A stretch of DNA of 28,597 bases from an uncultured Oscillospiraceae bacterium. GTDB taxonomy: Bacteria; Bacillota; Clostridia; Oscillospirales; Acutalibacteraceae. The stretch spans positions 1-28,597 of the forward strand of contig URGH01000030.1 of assembly GCA_900547305.1 (NCBI GenBank). Reading direction: 5' to 3'. The notes beneath the pieces were generated by a model, which saw only the letters and a program-made list of their open reading frames with translations, was not told where the DNA came from and ran no database searches. This document shows, piece after piece, positions 8,264 to 17,864 of this stretch (positions are counted from its first letter, which is position 1; each line of letters begins with the position of its first letter). A program made the position numbers and the translations under genes.

Positions 8264-10819
8264 GTGAAACGAAAATTAAAGGCTGCTCTTGCGTTTTCCC
8301 TTGTTGTTTTGATTTTGGCGGGCATTATCGCCGTTTCATTAACGTCAGGCGCGCAGAAAATAGACGAAACTCTTGATAACGGCAAGGTGCTGAGCGCAGG
8401 CAGCACAAGCAACGATATAAACGGGAAAGAATATACCCTGCTGTTGGAAAACGAATATTTGCAGTTCTGCATGAACAACGATACCACCGAATTTAAGGTG
8501 GTGAATAAAACCAACGGTTCGGAGTGGTATTCTTCCGGTACCGACAGCGCGGACGCCGCCGCGCCCATAACCCTTACCTACCTTAATTCGCAGGGAAGCC
8601 TTGCCGATATGAACGTTATGGACGACTCGGTAAAGGACGGGAAATACGCGATTGAGAAAGACGGCGACCGCGTTACGGTACGTTACAGCGCGGGTGATTT
8701 TTCCGAGCTTTCCCTTGTTCCGTACGCACTGACGGAAGAGCGTTTTCAAAAGATAGTAAGCAGTCTTGACGATGAATTTGAGCAGATGAAGCTTACTGAC
8801 CTTTATTATCTTACCGATATAAATATTATAGAGGACGCAGAACAGAAAAAGGAAAGACTTGCCGAATACCCGCAGCTTGCAAAGCAAAAACTTTATATCA
8901 TACGCGACAGCACACGCGATGACGCGCTTGCCAAAAAGGATATTGCAAAAATATTTGCGGAAGCTGGCTACACCGAGGCGGATTATAAAGCCGACTCAAA
9001 ATATTTCAGCGCGGGCGATACGGCAAAGACAGCCCCCGGCTTTAACATAAGGGTTGAGTACACGCTTGACGGCAGAAGTCTTAAAGTTTCAATACCGCAT
9101 GACGGAATAGAAATGTATAACGATTTCCCGATGACCTCGCTCACATTTGCCCCTTACTTCGGTTCTCCCGCAAAGGGAACGGAAGGGTGGTACCTTTTAC
9201 CCGACGGCAGCGGTTCGCTTATGAACTTCTATAACGGAAATACAAACGGAAAAATTTACAGAACCGCGGTTTACGGCGCCGAGCTTACGGCGGCGGGACG
9301 TGAAGATATAAGCAGCGACCCGGGAGCGCCGCTGCCCGCTTTCGGCATCAGGCGTAACGGCTGCGGCGTGCTTTGCGAAATTACCGGCGGCGACGCAATC
9401 TCGGAAATTGAGGCATACCCCGGCGGCGACGCGGAGCTGCCCTATGCTCACGCGGTCTTCAATATACGCTCTACCTATAAAACTACGGCTTCAACCGGCA
9501 AAAAAGAGTCCTACATAATTATTCAGAAAGGGCGATATACAGGCGATATTGCGCTTGATTATCACTTTATAGACTCGAAAAACGTCGGTCTGTCGGATAT
9601 GGCGGAGGTTATGCGCGATAGCATATTCGGCGGCGCGGAGGAAAAAGCCTCGGATACCTTACCCGTAAGACTTACGCTTATAGGGCTTATTACGCGCCGA
9701 AATCAGATTTTGGGCGTTGCGTATAACCAAAAGGTTCGCCTTACCGACTTTATGCAGGCGCTTAACGCGGCAAACACGTTTTCGGACGGCGGAGCCGAAA
9801 ATCTTTCGGTTGTAATGACGGGTTGGTTCGGCGACGGGGTTGACCATAAATATTTATCGGGGAAGGCGTCGCCCTCCGGTCTTTTGGGCGGCAAAAGCGA
9901 TTTTACCGCGCTTACCTCGGGGCTTGAAAGCAAAAACATTCCGCTTTATTTGGACGCGGACGTTCAGTACACGGCTAAAACCTCGCTGTTCGACGGTTTC
10001 GGCAAAAGCAGGGATACCTCTACAATGCTTGACCAATCGACCGGCAAGGTTACGGAATACGACCCCGCGAGCTTTATAAGAAAAACAGGCGGCACTAAGT
10101 ATATAAACAGCTTCGGCGCGCTGAAAAAGGCGCTTGAAAATCTTAAAAAATCTGCCGACGCTTACGGCGTTAAGGGGCTTTCGCTGCGGACGTTAGGTTC
10201 ACAGCTTTCGGCGGATTACGGCAACCCCGCGGTTGACCGCCAGGCTACAGCCGATAAAATCGCGGCGGAGCTTAAAAAGCTGTCCGATTCGGGCTGCAAT
10301 TTAACCGCCGAGGGCGCGGGCGCGTATATTCTGCCCTATATCGGCAGCGCGGCAAACGTTCCCGTTGTTTCGGGCGGGTCGGATACAACGGATATGTCGG
10401 TTCCGTTTTTACAAATGGTTTTGAGCGGATATATCGATTATTACGCTCCCAATGTTAACCTTTCGGGCGATACGCAGACCGCCCTGCTCAGGACAGTTTC
10501 CGCGGGCGCGGGTATTTCCTGCACGCTAACCGCGCAAAACGGCGATAAGCTGGCGGGGAGCGAGCAAAGCGCTTTCTATTCAACCGGCCTTGATTATTGG
10601 AAGGACAGTTTACCGAAACAGATAGCGGATATTCAGAAACGGCTGAAACCCGTTGCGGGTCAGCGCATTGTAGGATATGAGGAATTGGCGACGGGCGTTT
10701 ATAAAACGGTTTATAAAAACGGCGCCGAAGTTATAGTGAATTATAATTCGGAGTCGTTTACATACGGCGACATTACGGTTAATTCAAAGGATTTCGGCGT
10801 AAAGGAGGGGCGCTCATGA
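8264..10819 (+). CDS. DUF5696 domain-containing protein
   Basis: About 851 residues from a GTG start at 8264, eight bases after AAGGAGG. An upstream in-frame TTG at 8189 would add 25 very basic residues before the membrane segment and has no good ribosome binding site, so I reject it. Residues about 5-28 are a membrane anchor or uncleaved signal. The early segment 'EYLQFCMNNDTTEFKVVNK' and the 'GWYLLPDGSGSLMNFYNG' region match the DUF5696 family as I remember it; its activity is not established. The fold may include a glycosidase-like barrel, but I cannot point to catalytic residues. The stop overlaps the next start (ATGA at 10816), which implies translational coupling to the permease. Confidence 0.75.
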   Translation: MKRKLKAALAFSLVVLILAGIIAVSLTSGAQKIDETLDNGKVLSAGSTSNDINGKEYTLLLENEYLQFCMNNDTTEFKVVNKTNGSEWYSSGTDSADAAAPITLTYLNSQGSLADMNVMDDSVKDGKYAIEKDGDRVTVRYSAGDFSELSLVPYALTEERFQKIVSSLDDEFEQMKLTDLYYLTDINIIEDAEQKKERLAEYPQLAKQKLYIIRDSTRDDALAKKDIAKIFAEAGYTEADYKADSKYFSAGDTAKTAPGFNIRVEYTLDGRSLKVSIPHDGIEMYNDFPMTSLTFAPYFGSPAKGTEGWYLLPDGSGSLMNFYNGNTNGKIYRTAVYGAELTAAGREDISSDPGAPLPAFGIRRNGCGVLCEITGGDAISEIEAYPGGDAELPYAHAVFNIRSTYKTTASTGKKESYIIIQKGRYTGDIALDYHFIDSKNVGLSDMAEVMRDSIFGGAEEKASDTLPVRLTLIGLITRRNQILGVAYNQKVRLTDFMQALNAANTFSDGGAENLSVVMTGWFGDGVDHKYLSGKASPSGLLGGKSDFTALTSGLESKNIPLYLDADVQYTAKTSLFDGFGKSRDTSTMLDQSTGKVTEYDPASFIRKTGGTKYINSFGALKKALENLKKSADAYGVKGLSLRTLGSQLSADYGNPAVDRQATADKIAAELKKLSDSGCNLTAEGAGAYILPYIGSAANVPVVSGGSDTTDMSVPFLQMVLSGYIDYYAPNVNLSGDTQTALLRTVSAGAGISCTLTAQNGDKLAGSEQSAFYSTGLDYWKDSLPKQIADIQKRLKPVAGQRIVGYEELATGVYKTVYKNGAEVIVNYNSESFTYGDITVNSKDFGVKEGRS

Positions 10820-11715
10820 GTGCAAAGGTTAAAAACGGAAAACTGGAGCGCCGCCGAGGGCGCTGGGGCTATTTCTTCGCGCTGCCGTTTATTATAGGCT
10901 CGCTGATCGGAATAGTTTATCCTGTGGTTTTATCACTTGTATACAGCTTCGGTAATCTTGTTCCGCAGGATATAGGCTATAAAATAGACCTTGTGGGCAT
11001 TGAAAACTATAAAACCCTGTTTACGGTTGACCCCGATTTCACGCGGCAGCTGGTGGAAACGCTGCAGAACACCATTTTAAAGGTACCTGTGGCAATTATT
11101 TTCAGCTTCTTTTTAGCATGTATTTTAAACAGCGAGTTCCCCGGCCGCGGACTTGCGAGAACCGTTTTGTTTCTGCCTATGATAGTTTTTTCAAAGCCGG
11201 TTATGCTGCTTCTCAATCAGGATATTGTTTCCACCGAGATGTCGAGCAAGGGCTCGGAAGAAACGGTTATGATTTCGGGCAAATTCATAGAATCGCTTGA
11301 GGCGATGAATATAGGCGAGGGACTTACAAATTTTCTTACTTCCTCGGTTGACGATATAACGAACCTGCTTTATATGTCGGTTATACCTACCGTTATTATT
11401 CTTGCGGGACTGCAATCGGTAAGCCGCTCGATTTACGAGGCTTCCTATGTTGAGGGAGCGACCGCATGGGAAGTTTTATGGAAAATAAGTCTTCCTATGG
11501 TAAGCCCGCTGCTTTTGGTTTCTTTGCTTTACTGCGTTATAGATTCCTTTACGGGCGTGGGCAATACCATAATCAGCCGCGTAAGCTATGAGTGCTTTAC
11601 CGCTTTCAATTTCGGAATAGGCAGCGCTATGGCGTGGTCGTACCTTACAGTCGTGCTTTTAATAGTGGCGGTGGTGTTTTTAATCGCAAACCGCTTTGTA
11701 TCATATGACGCTTAA
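10816..11715 (+). CDS. Sugar ABC transporter permease, MalF type (second system)
   Basis: A 299-residue membrane protein with the EAA loop EASYVEGATAWEVLWKISLP at residues 208-227. Between its middle transmembrane helices it carries a hydrophilic insertion (about residues 138-180) absent from the permease at 4267. The start overlaps the DUF5696 stop by four bases, with AAAGGAGG seven bases upstream. No binding-protein gene is adjacent; the likely partner is the lipoprotein gene at 25453 or the large one at 1394. Confidence 0.88.
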   Translation: MSAKVKNGKLERRRGRWGYFFALPFIIGSLIGIVYPVVLSLVYSFGNLVPQDIGYKIDLVGIENYKTLFTVDPDFTRQLVETLQNTILKVPVAIIFSFFLACILNSEFPGRGLARTVLFLPMIVFSKPVMLLLNQDIVSTEMSSKGSEETVMISGKFIESLEAMNIGEGLTNFLTSSVDDITNLLYMSVIPTVIILAGLQSVSRSIYEASYVEGATAWEVLWKISLPMVSPLLLVSLLYCVIDSFTGVGNTIISRVSYECFTAFNFGIGSAMAWSYLTVVLLIVAVVFLIANRFVSYDA

Positions 11716-11752
11716 TTTTGCTTTAATGGATGAAGGGAGGAAAGAGTAGCAT

Positions 11753-12691
11753 ATGCGTAATTCAATTAACAGGGCAAAAGCGGTGAAATACGGTGCGGGC
11801 ATTGCGGTAAACATTGCGCGCTGGGCGTTTTTCCTCCTTATTGCCTTTGTTGTGCTTTATCCGCTGTTTACGCAAATAGTATCGGTATTTATGTCCGCCG
11901 ATGATATTTATAATATGTCGGTTCGCTATATACCGCGGAATTTCACCTTTAAAAACCTTATAAACGCATGGGACAGAATAGGGCTTGAAAAGGTATACCC
12001 CACAACGATTCAGTACACCGTTACCGTGGTTTTGCTTGAAGTGGCAAGCTGCACAATGGTGGGGTACAGCCTTGCAAGATTCAAATTCGCGCTTAACAAG
12101 CCCCTTACGGTTCTTTGTATTATAGGGCTGGCGCTTCCGCCCGATCTTTTGCAGATTCCGCTTTACAACCTTTTCAGAAATTTCAATCTGTTCGGTCTTA
12201 TTCCGCTTATAAATAACGGCGAGCCGCTTAACTTTATAGATACGCAGATTCCGGGAATTGTTCTCGGCGCTCTGGCGGTAGGGCTCAGGTGCGGGCTTTA
12301 CATTCTTATAATGCGGCAGTTTTTCGGCGGCATGCCCAAGGAAATGGAAGAGGCGGCTTCAATAGACGGGTGCGGACCTATCGGGGTATTTCTGAAAATA
12401 ATGCTCCCCGGCGCGCGCACCATGATGATTACCATAGGTCTGTTCGCATTCGTATGGACATGGACCGACTGCAATTTCAACTATAACTTTATGCGTTTAT
12501 CGGATATATTGGCCGTGGTTCTGCGCGACTTTAACGGTAGCGGCACCGAAAGCATGATTGCCGATCAGGTTACAATGAATTTACAGTCTTACGCGGCGAT
12601 TTTATATCTTGTTATTCCACTGATAATTCTTTATATGTTCACCCAGCGCTTTTTCGTTGAGAGCGTTGAGCGCAGCGGGTTGGTTGCATAA
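11753..12691 (+). CDS. Carbohydrate ABC transporter permease, MalG type (second system)
   Basis: A 312-residue permease with about six membrane spans and the EAA loop EAASIDGCGPIGVFLKIMLP at residues 200-219. It is the natural partner of the permease at 10816. The GGGAGG ribosome binding site lies about 12 bases before the ATG, a little farther than in its neighbours. The next gene follows after only 19 bases, so the transport and surface-protein blocks appear co-transcribed. Confidence 0.88.
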   Translation: MRNSINRAKAVKYGAGIAVNIARWAFFLLIAFVVLYPLFTQIVSVFMSADDIYNMSVRYIPRNFTFKNLINAWDRIGLEKVYPTTIQYTVTVVLLEVASCTMVGYSLARFKFALNKPLTVLCIIGLALPPDLLQIPLYNLFRNFNLFGLIPLINNGEPLNFIDTQIPGIVLGALAVGLRCGLYILIMRQFFGGMPKEMEEAASIDGCGPIGVFLKIMLPGARTMMITIGLFAFVWTWTDCNFNYNFMRLSDILAVVLRDFNGSGTESMIADQVTMNLQSYAAILYLVIPLIILYMFTQRFFVESVERSGLVA

Positions 12692-12710
12692 ATTAAAAGG
12701 AGGAAATCAA

Positions 12711-15700
12711 ATGCGAAACTACACCAAAAGGCTGATTACGTTTTTTATGGCATTCGCCGTACTGATAAGCTCGATGAATGTAATAATATCCGTATTGGCA
12801 ACAGGCGCGGATATAAGATTCGAGCTTAACGGCGGGCAATTGGCAGGTTCTTCCTCGGGCTTTGCCGCGGGAGACGCATTGCCGGACTGCGAAAAGGTTA
12901 CAAGGGAGGGCGCCGTTTTCGGCGGCTGGTACGCCGACGCGGATTTTACCGGAGAGCGTGTATTTGCGGTTCCCGCTAGCGTTACGGGTCAAACCGTTTA
13001 CTACGCGCGGTGGATAAACCATGATGCGAATTGTGAAAGCTTTGAGTCATACGTTACGAATGACGAATTAAATGCAAAATGGTTGAACTGGGCAGAAAAT
13101 AACGCTTCGTTTTCTCTTAATACCGATTCTGCTCACGCTAACAGCGGCAAATCAGTTAAAATTGATTTTGCGAAGGCAAATGCCAATTCTAATCTTGCAT
13201 TTCAAGATATTTCCTACTCAAAAACCGGCAATGGCGTAGCTTTTTGGACTGAATCGAAAAACGGTGCAACGGTTAAATTTATACTCAACGGTAACATATC
13301 ATCTGCCGTAAGAACTTTCCCGGGCGGCAAACATATGGTAACTATTCCGTGGACTGAGCTTAAAGGCGCTTTGGATGCACCGTATTTGTGGAAAATTCAA
13401 TTAGTTCTTAAAGTTCCGAATGCCGGTGAATCGGTTTATATTGACGATATAGGCACATATACCGATATTTCCGAGGGCAAGCTCGTCTTTAACACAAACG
13501 GCGGCGCTTGGGCGAAAGGCTTTAACCCGCCCGAAAATTATAAGTCGGGAACAGTTTTACCCGGTGTGAATGATATAAGCAGAGCCGGCGCCTTTTTCGG
13601 CGGCTGGTATACCGACGCCGATTTTTCCGGCACACAGATTTTTACGGTTCCCGCCGACGCGACAGGGGAAATCGTTTATTATGCGCGGTGGATAATATGC
13701 AGCGCCGATTATGATAATTTCGAGTCATACGCAGCCGACGCCGACCTGCTCAAAAAATGGGCGGATTGGAAGTGGCCCGCGCAGAATGCGGCTACAACGC
13801 TTAATACCGACCCCGCCCATGCGCACAGCGGAAAATCCATGAAAAACCGACCGAACGAGACAAACAAAAACGACGAAATAGTTTTGCAGGCAAGTTTTTC
13901 AAGATCGGGCAACGGAATTTCCTTTTGGATAGAATCGGACGGCGCAACCGTTCAGGTTTTATTCAATCACATTGGTGCTAAAAGTATTCCGTCGCCGAAA
14001 ATAACCGTTCCGTCGGGCAAATATATCGTTGCAATTCCGTGGTCGAAAATAGAGGGAGCCTTGCAGGCGAGCGATTTATGGCAGTTATCGTTGCTTATAA
14101 ATGTTCCCGAAAGCAACGGTGAGGTATATATAGACGATATAGGCACATATACCGATTACACCGAGGGTAAAATCACCTTTGATACAAGCGGCGGCACCTG
14201 GGCAGACGGCTTTACTCCGACCGAAAAGTATACGCCCGGAACGGTTCTGCCGGTTATTGATAACGTAAGCCGCGCGGGCTATGCATTTGCGGGCTGGTTT
14301 GATAACACGGGCTTTACGGGATCGCGCGCTTATACCGTTCCCGATACAGCTTCGGGCGATATTACCTACTACGCCCGCTGGATAAAGGTTGACCCTTGCT
14401 TTTCGGACTTTGAAAAATATACCGATACAAGCGTTATAACAACTGTTCTTACTTCCGACGGCAAGAATACCGAAAACGATAAAACAAACGGGTTTATTAC
14501 GGAAGAGGACGGCAAGGGCGGCTTCTATTTCTGGAGCGGCGTGCAGGGTACTACGGTACAGCTTAACGCAAGCGGGAAAAATGTAAGCAGCGGTTCTAAA
14601 TCCGCCAAGCTCGTGCTTAAGGTTAAGGACTCAGCGTCGCCTTATAATTCCACGCAGTTAGGCTCCGACAGGGTGTTCTTCCCGAATGAGAAGGACCTCG
14701 GCGAGGGCGTATCATTCTGGGTCAGCACCGATAAGGAAATCAAGCTGAGACTTCGCCTGAACAATAACACAGACTCTGCCAAAATTACGGTTCCCGCAGG
14801 AAAACACTATATAACCGTTCCGTGGGAGGAGCTGCAAAATAAGAGAGCGCCCTGGATAACCCTTATCTGTTTTGATAACCCGAGCGAAGAAGCAACGGTT
14901 TATATTGACGATATAGGCACATATACCGTGGCGGTTGATAATAAGGTTATGTTTAATCTGAACGGCGGCGAATGTGTTGACGGCTATATTCTGCCTGTCG
15001 GCTATAACCGCACAAGCGGGATTGCCTTGCCTGATTGCAATCAGGTAATAAATAACGGTCTTACCTTGGCGGGCTGGTATGATAACGCTGAGCTTAAAGG
15101 CACTCCCGTATATTCCATACCGCCCCAATCCGAGGGAGATAAGGAATACTGGGCTAAGTGGATACTGCATGACGTGAATTTCGATAACTTCGAGTCATAC
15201 GATACCGACGAAGACCTTTTGAACGATAACCACTGGTCGGATTGGAAATGGCCCGCGCAGAAAGCCGAAACAAGCCTTAACACCGACGCAGCGCATGCGC
15301 ACAACGGGACTAAATCCATGAAAGTCTCCCCGAAAGAGGCAAATAAAGAAGATCAGCTTGTGGTTTCAAGGCAGAATTTTCAAAAGAGCGGCGACGGCGT
15401 GGCTTTTTGGATCGAGTCCGCACGCGGCGCTGCTATCAGAATCCAGTTTAACGGCAGCAAGACTATTATATCCGCCGCGAAAAACATTCCCGCGGGAAGA
15501 CTTTTGGTTACAATTCCGTGGTCGGAAATACCCGGGGCAGAGTCGGCGGCAGTTTTGTGGCAGACCTCGCTTCGCATATCCGTTCCGAATGCGGAAGATA
15601 CCGTTTACATTGATGAAATCGGCACATATAAAGAAAACGCCGCGGGGGCTGATACGGTTTCGTATTATCTGCTCGGCGGCAGCCGGTACGGCAGCTATAC

Positions 15701-17864
15701 CGCGCCGACAAAGTATTCATCGGCGGGCGTAAAGCTTCCCACATATGAAAATGTTGTAAAACAGGGCTACACTTTCGCGGGATGGTACGATAATAAGGAT
15801 TATAACGGAAACCCGATAACCGTAACGCCCGAATCGGGCAGCGTTAAGCTTTATGCAAAGTGGATAAAGCACACCGCCGGTTTTGATGATTTTGAAAGCT
15901 ACACCGATTCTACCGGTTGGGAAGCGCTGAGCAACTCTGCGTCGCCCTCGCTCAATACCGACGCGGCAAATGCCTACGACGGCTCAAAATCGCTGAAGCT
16001 CGGCGTGGCAGGCAAGGATACGCATAAAGAAAATTACGCTGAAATTTGCAAAAATAAGGTCTTTTATAAGGCGGACGACGGCGTTTCTTTCAGTGTGAAA
16101 TCTCAAATTGCGGCAACGCTTTTGGTAGCCTTTAACGATCAGAACAAGTATTATGAGGTTGCGATTCCCGCGGGCAAGAGCATTGTTACCGTTCCGTGGA
16201 AGAAATTCACGAATATTGCCGAGGGTGACGACTGGCAGTGCATGTTCTTCCTCGTAAAAACAGCGGATAAGAGCATTGCGAACACGGTTTATATCGACAG
16301 TATAGGAACATATTCCGACAGCACCGACCGTATTCTCACCTATAACCTGAACGGCGGCGAATTTGTTGCGGGCGCTTCGGTTGCGGATGAGCTTGACGGC
16401 GAAAAGACCACCGTTTTACCGACGGACAAGGATGTGCAAAAGGAAGGCTTCTTCTTTGCGGGCTGGTATGCAAACGATTCTCTTACCGGAACGCCGATAT
16501 TCGGGCTTGAACCCGATAATACCGCAAACAGAGAATTCTGGGCAAAGTGGGTTGAGCAGGTAAATATCAACCACGATTTTGAGAATTTCGATAATGACGA
16601 GGCTGTGGCAAAGGCGCTGTGGGAAGAAACCACGCCGTATGAAAACTGGAGAGAAAGCGGCTCCGTATACATTTACCTCGAAAAGGATTCAAAGAATCTC
16701 GCGCCCGGTTCCACAAAGGGCTTGCGCGCCGAATACGAGGTTTTGGACGGCGAGTATATCAAGGGCGGCTCAAGACCGTCGGCATGCTTCAGAAATTACT
16801 CATGGAGCACAACTTTCGGCAAACGCGGAACCGACCGCGAGGGCGACGGCTTCAAATTCTGGATTAAAACCGACCGCACCATAACTATAAGGGTAAGCTT
16901 CCTTATAGGCGGCGACCCCAAAAAGGGCACAACATCTGAGGATATTGTAATTCCCGCAAATGAAAGCGGCGTTACGGTTTATCTGCCTTGGTCTTACATT
17001 AAGGAAACCGACGCCAAAACCCTTGCGAGCATGGGCATATCGATTTATGACAGCGTAGGCACAAAGGGAACGGTTTGGATTGATGAGCTCGGCATATACT
17101 ACAACGAAAAAATGGTTGACTTTGTTGCCGAAAACGACGACAAGGACATAAAAATCACCGGATACAACAACCATATACCCAAGGGAACAAAGGTAGAAAT
17201 TAAAAAGTACCGGGTAAATAAACTTACCTCTTTGGGCGGCGCGCTGCCTGGGAGTGTAAATATGGCTTACCTTGCCGAGTATAAACTCTTGAACGACGCG
17301 GGCGGCTCCGCCGATATATACGGTCCCGCATGGGTCAGCTTTCAGCGGCCGAAAGGCGCCGACGTAAGCAAGATAGGCGTATACGAGGTATTCCTTGACG
17401 GCTCGCTCGATTCGGTCAACTACACGGTTGAGGGCGATTGGATCACCGTTTACTCCCTTAACCCGACCGCTATGCTGCTTGTAACCACTAACGATACCGA
17501 CTGGTCGGCAAAGGGAATAACGATAGATACAGACGTTATTCAAAAGCTGACCGCTACCGTTACGGTGGTTAAACAGAGAGAAAATCCGCAGGACAGCACA
17601 GACGGCACGGCGGACGGCGACAACGGCGGTACCGACATAGGAACTAATACCGATAATAACACAAACGCTTCGACGGGTATAAAGCGCGGGCCGAAACGCG
17701 GACCCAAGACAAACAACAGCAAAAAAACCGATAATGACAGCGGTTCGTCCGCATGGGTAATAATTCTTATATCAGTAGGTGCGGCGGCAGTGGTTTGTGC
17801 GGCCATTATAATTCCTGTGGCAATTAAACGCAAACGCGGCAAAAATAACGGAGGTGCGAAATAA
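12711..17864 (+). CDS. Giant surface protein: six InlB B-repeat + beta-sandwich modules, C-terminal membrane anchor
   Basis: A 1717-residue protein from ATG 12711, seven bases after AAAAGGAGG. A signal peptide (about 1-31) is followed by six tandem units. Each starts with a Listeria-Bacteroides (InlB B / Flg_new) repeat of about 70 residues of the type 'F-NGG-...-GxxFxGWYxD...YYARWI', at about 36, 257, 487, 745, 982 and 1208. Each repeat is followed by a beta-sandwich of about 140-180 residues with recurring 'FESY', 'LNTDxAHAxSGKSxK', 'GxGxAFWxES', 'IPW' and 'VYIDDIGTY' motifs, which looks like a galactose-binding-like carbohydrate module. A further beta-rich domain (about 1470-1620) and an Asn/Asp/Gly-rich linker lead to a transmembrane helix (1681-1705) and a basic tail. 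No LPXTG motif is present. I see no catalytic domain. The likely job is polysaccharide binding at the cell surface (inference). Confidence 0.82.
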   Translation: MRNYTKRLITFFMAFAVLISSMNVIISVLATGADIRFELNGGQLAGSSSGFAAGDALPDCEKVTREGAVFGGWYADADFTGERVFAVPASVTGQTVYYARWINHDANCESFESYVTNDELNAKWLNWAENNASFSLNTDSAHANSGKSVKIDFAKANANSNLAFQDISYSKTGNGVAFWTESKNGATVKFILNGNISSAVRTFPGGKHMVTIPWTELKGALDAPYLWKIQLVLKVPNAGESVYIDDIGTYTDISEGKLVFNTNGGAWAKGFNPPENYKSGTVLPGVNDISRAGAFFGGWYTDADFSGTQIFTVPADATGEIVYYARWIICSADYDNFESYAADADLLKKWADWKWPAQNAATTLNTDPAHAHSGKSMKNRPNETNKNDEIVLQASFSRSGNGISFWIESDGATVQVLFNHIGAKSIPSPKITVPSGKYIVAIPWSKIEGALQASDLWQLSLLINVPESNGEVYIDDIGTYTDYTEGKITFDTSGGTWADGFTPTEKYTPGTVLPVIDNVSRAGYAFAGWFDNTGFTGSRAYTVPDTASGDITYYARWIKVDPCFSDFEKYTDTSVITTVLTSDGKNTENDKTNGFITEEDGKGGFYFWSGVQGTTVQLNASGKNVSSGSKSAKLVLKVKDSASPYNSTQLGSDRVFFPNEKDLGEGVSFWVSTDKEIKLRLRLNNNTDSAKITVPAGKHYITVPWEELQNKRAPWITLICFDNPSEEATVYIDDIGTYTVAVDNKVMFNLNGGECVDGYILPVGYNRTSGIALPDCNQVINNGLTLAGWYDNAELKGTPVYSIPPQSEGDKEYWAKWILHDVNFDNFESYDTDEDLLNDNHWSDWKWPAQKAETSLNTDAAHAHNGTKSMKVSPKEANKEDQLVVSRQNFQKSGDGVAFWIESARGAAIRIQFNGSKTIISAAKNIPAGRLLVTIPWSEIPGAESAAVLWQTSLRISVPNAEDTVYIDEIGTYKENAAGADTVSYYLLGGSRYGSYTAPTKYSSAGVKLPTYENVVKQGYTFAGWYDNKDYNGNPITVTPESGSVKLYAKWIKHTAGFDDFESYTDSTGWEALSNSASPSLNTDAANAYDGSKSLKLGVAGKDTHKENYAEICKNKVFYKADDGVSFSVKSQIAATLLVAFNDQNKYYEVAIPAGKSIVTVPWKKFTNIAEGDDWQCMFFLVKTADKSIANTVYIDSIGTYSDSTDRILTYNLNGGEFVAGASVADELDGEKTTVLPTDKDVQKEGFFFAGWYANDSLTGTPIFGLEPDNTANREFWAKWVEQVNINHDFENFDNDEAVAKALWEETTPYENWRESGSVYIYLEKDSKNLAPGSTKGLRAEYEVLDGEYIKGGSRPSACFRNYSWSTTFGKRGTDREGDGFKFWIKTDRTITIRVSFLIGGDPKKGTTSEDIVIPANESGVTVYLPWSYIKETDAKTLASMGISIYDSVGTKGTVWIDELGIYYNEKMVDFVAENDDKDIKITGYNNHIPKGTKVEIKKYRVNKLTSLGGALPGSVNMAYLAEYKLLNDAGGSADIYGPAWVSFQRPKGADVSKIGVYEVFLDGSLDSVNYTVEGDWITVYSLNPTAMLLVTTNDTDWSAKGITIDTDVIQKLTATVTVVKQRENPQDSTDGTADGDNGGTDIGTNTDNNTNASTGIKRGPKRGPKTNNSKKTDNDSGSSAWVIILISVGAAAVVCAAIIIPVAIKRKRGKNNGGAK

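Noticed and set aside
13840..13860. Possible local frameshift in module 2 of the giant protein, where KNRPNE replaces the usual K-x-x-PN pattern
   Set aside because: The frame continues cleanly and flanking motifs align on both sides without a gap; a simple substitution explains it.
16800..17543. Long antisense open frame (247 codons) under the giant surface-protein gene
   Set aside because: It is a mirror of the coding strand's codon usage, has no ribosome binding site or recognisable domain, and the sense frame is clearly real.
12711..17864. Tandem repeats considered as a CRISPR array or satellite
   Set aside because: The repeat period is about 220-260 codons, in frame, and diverged as protein modules; it is a domain repeat, not a DNA array.
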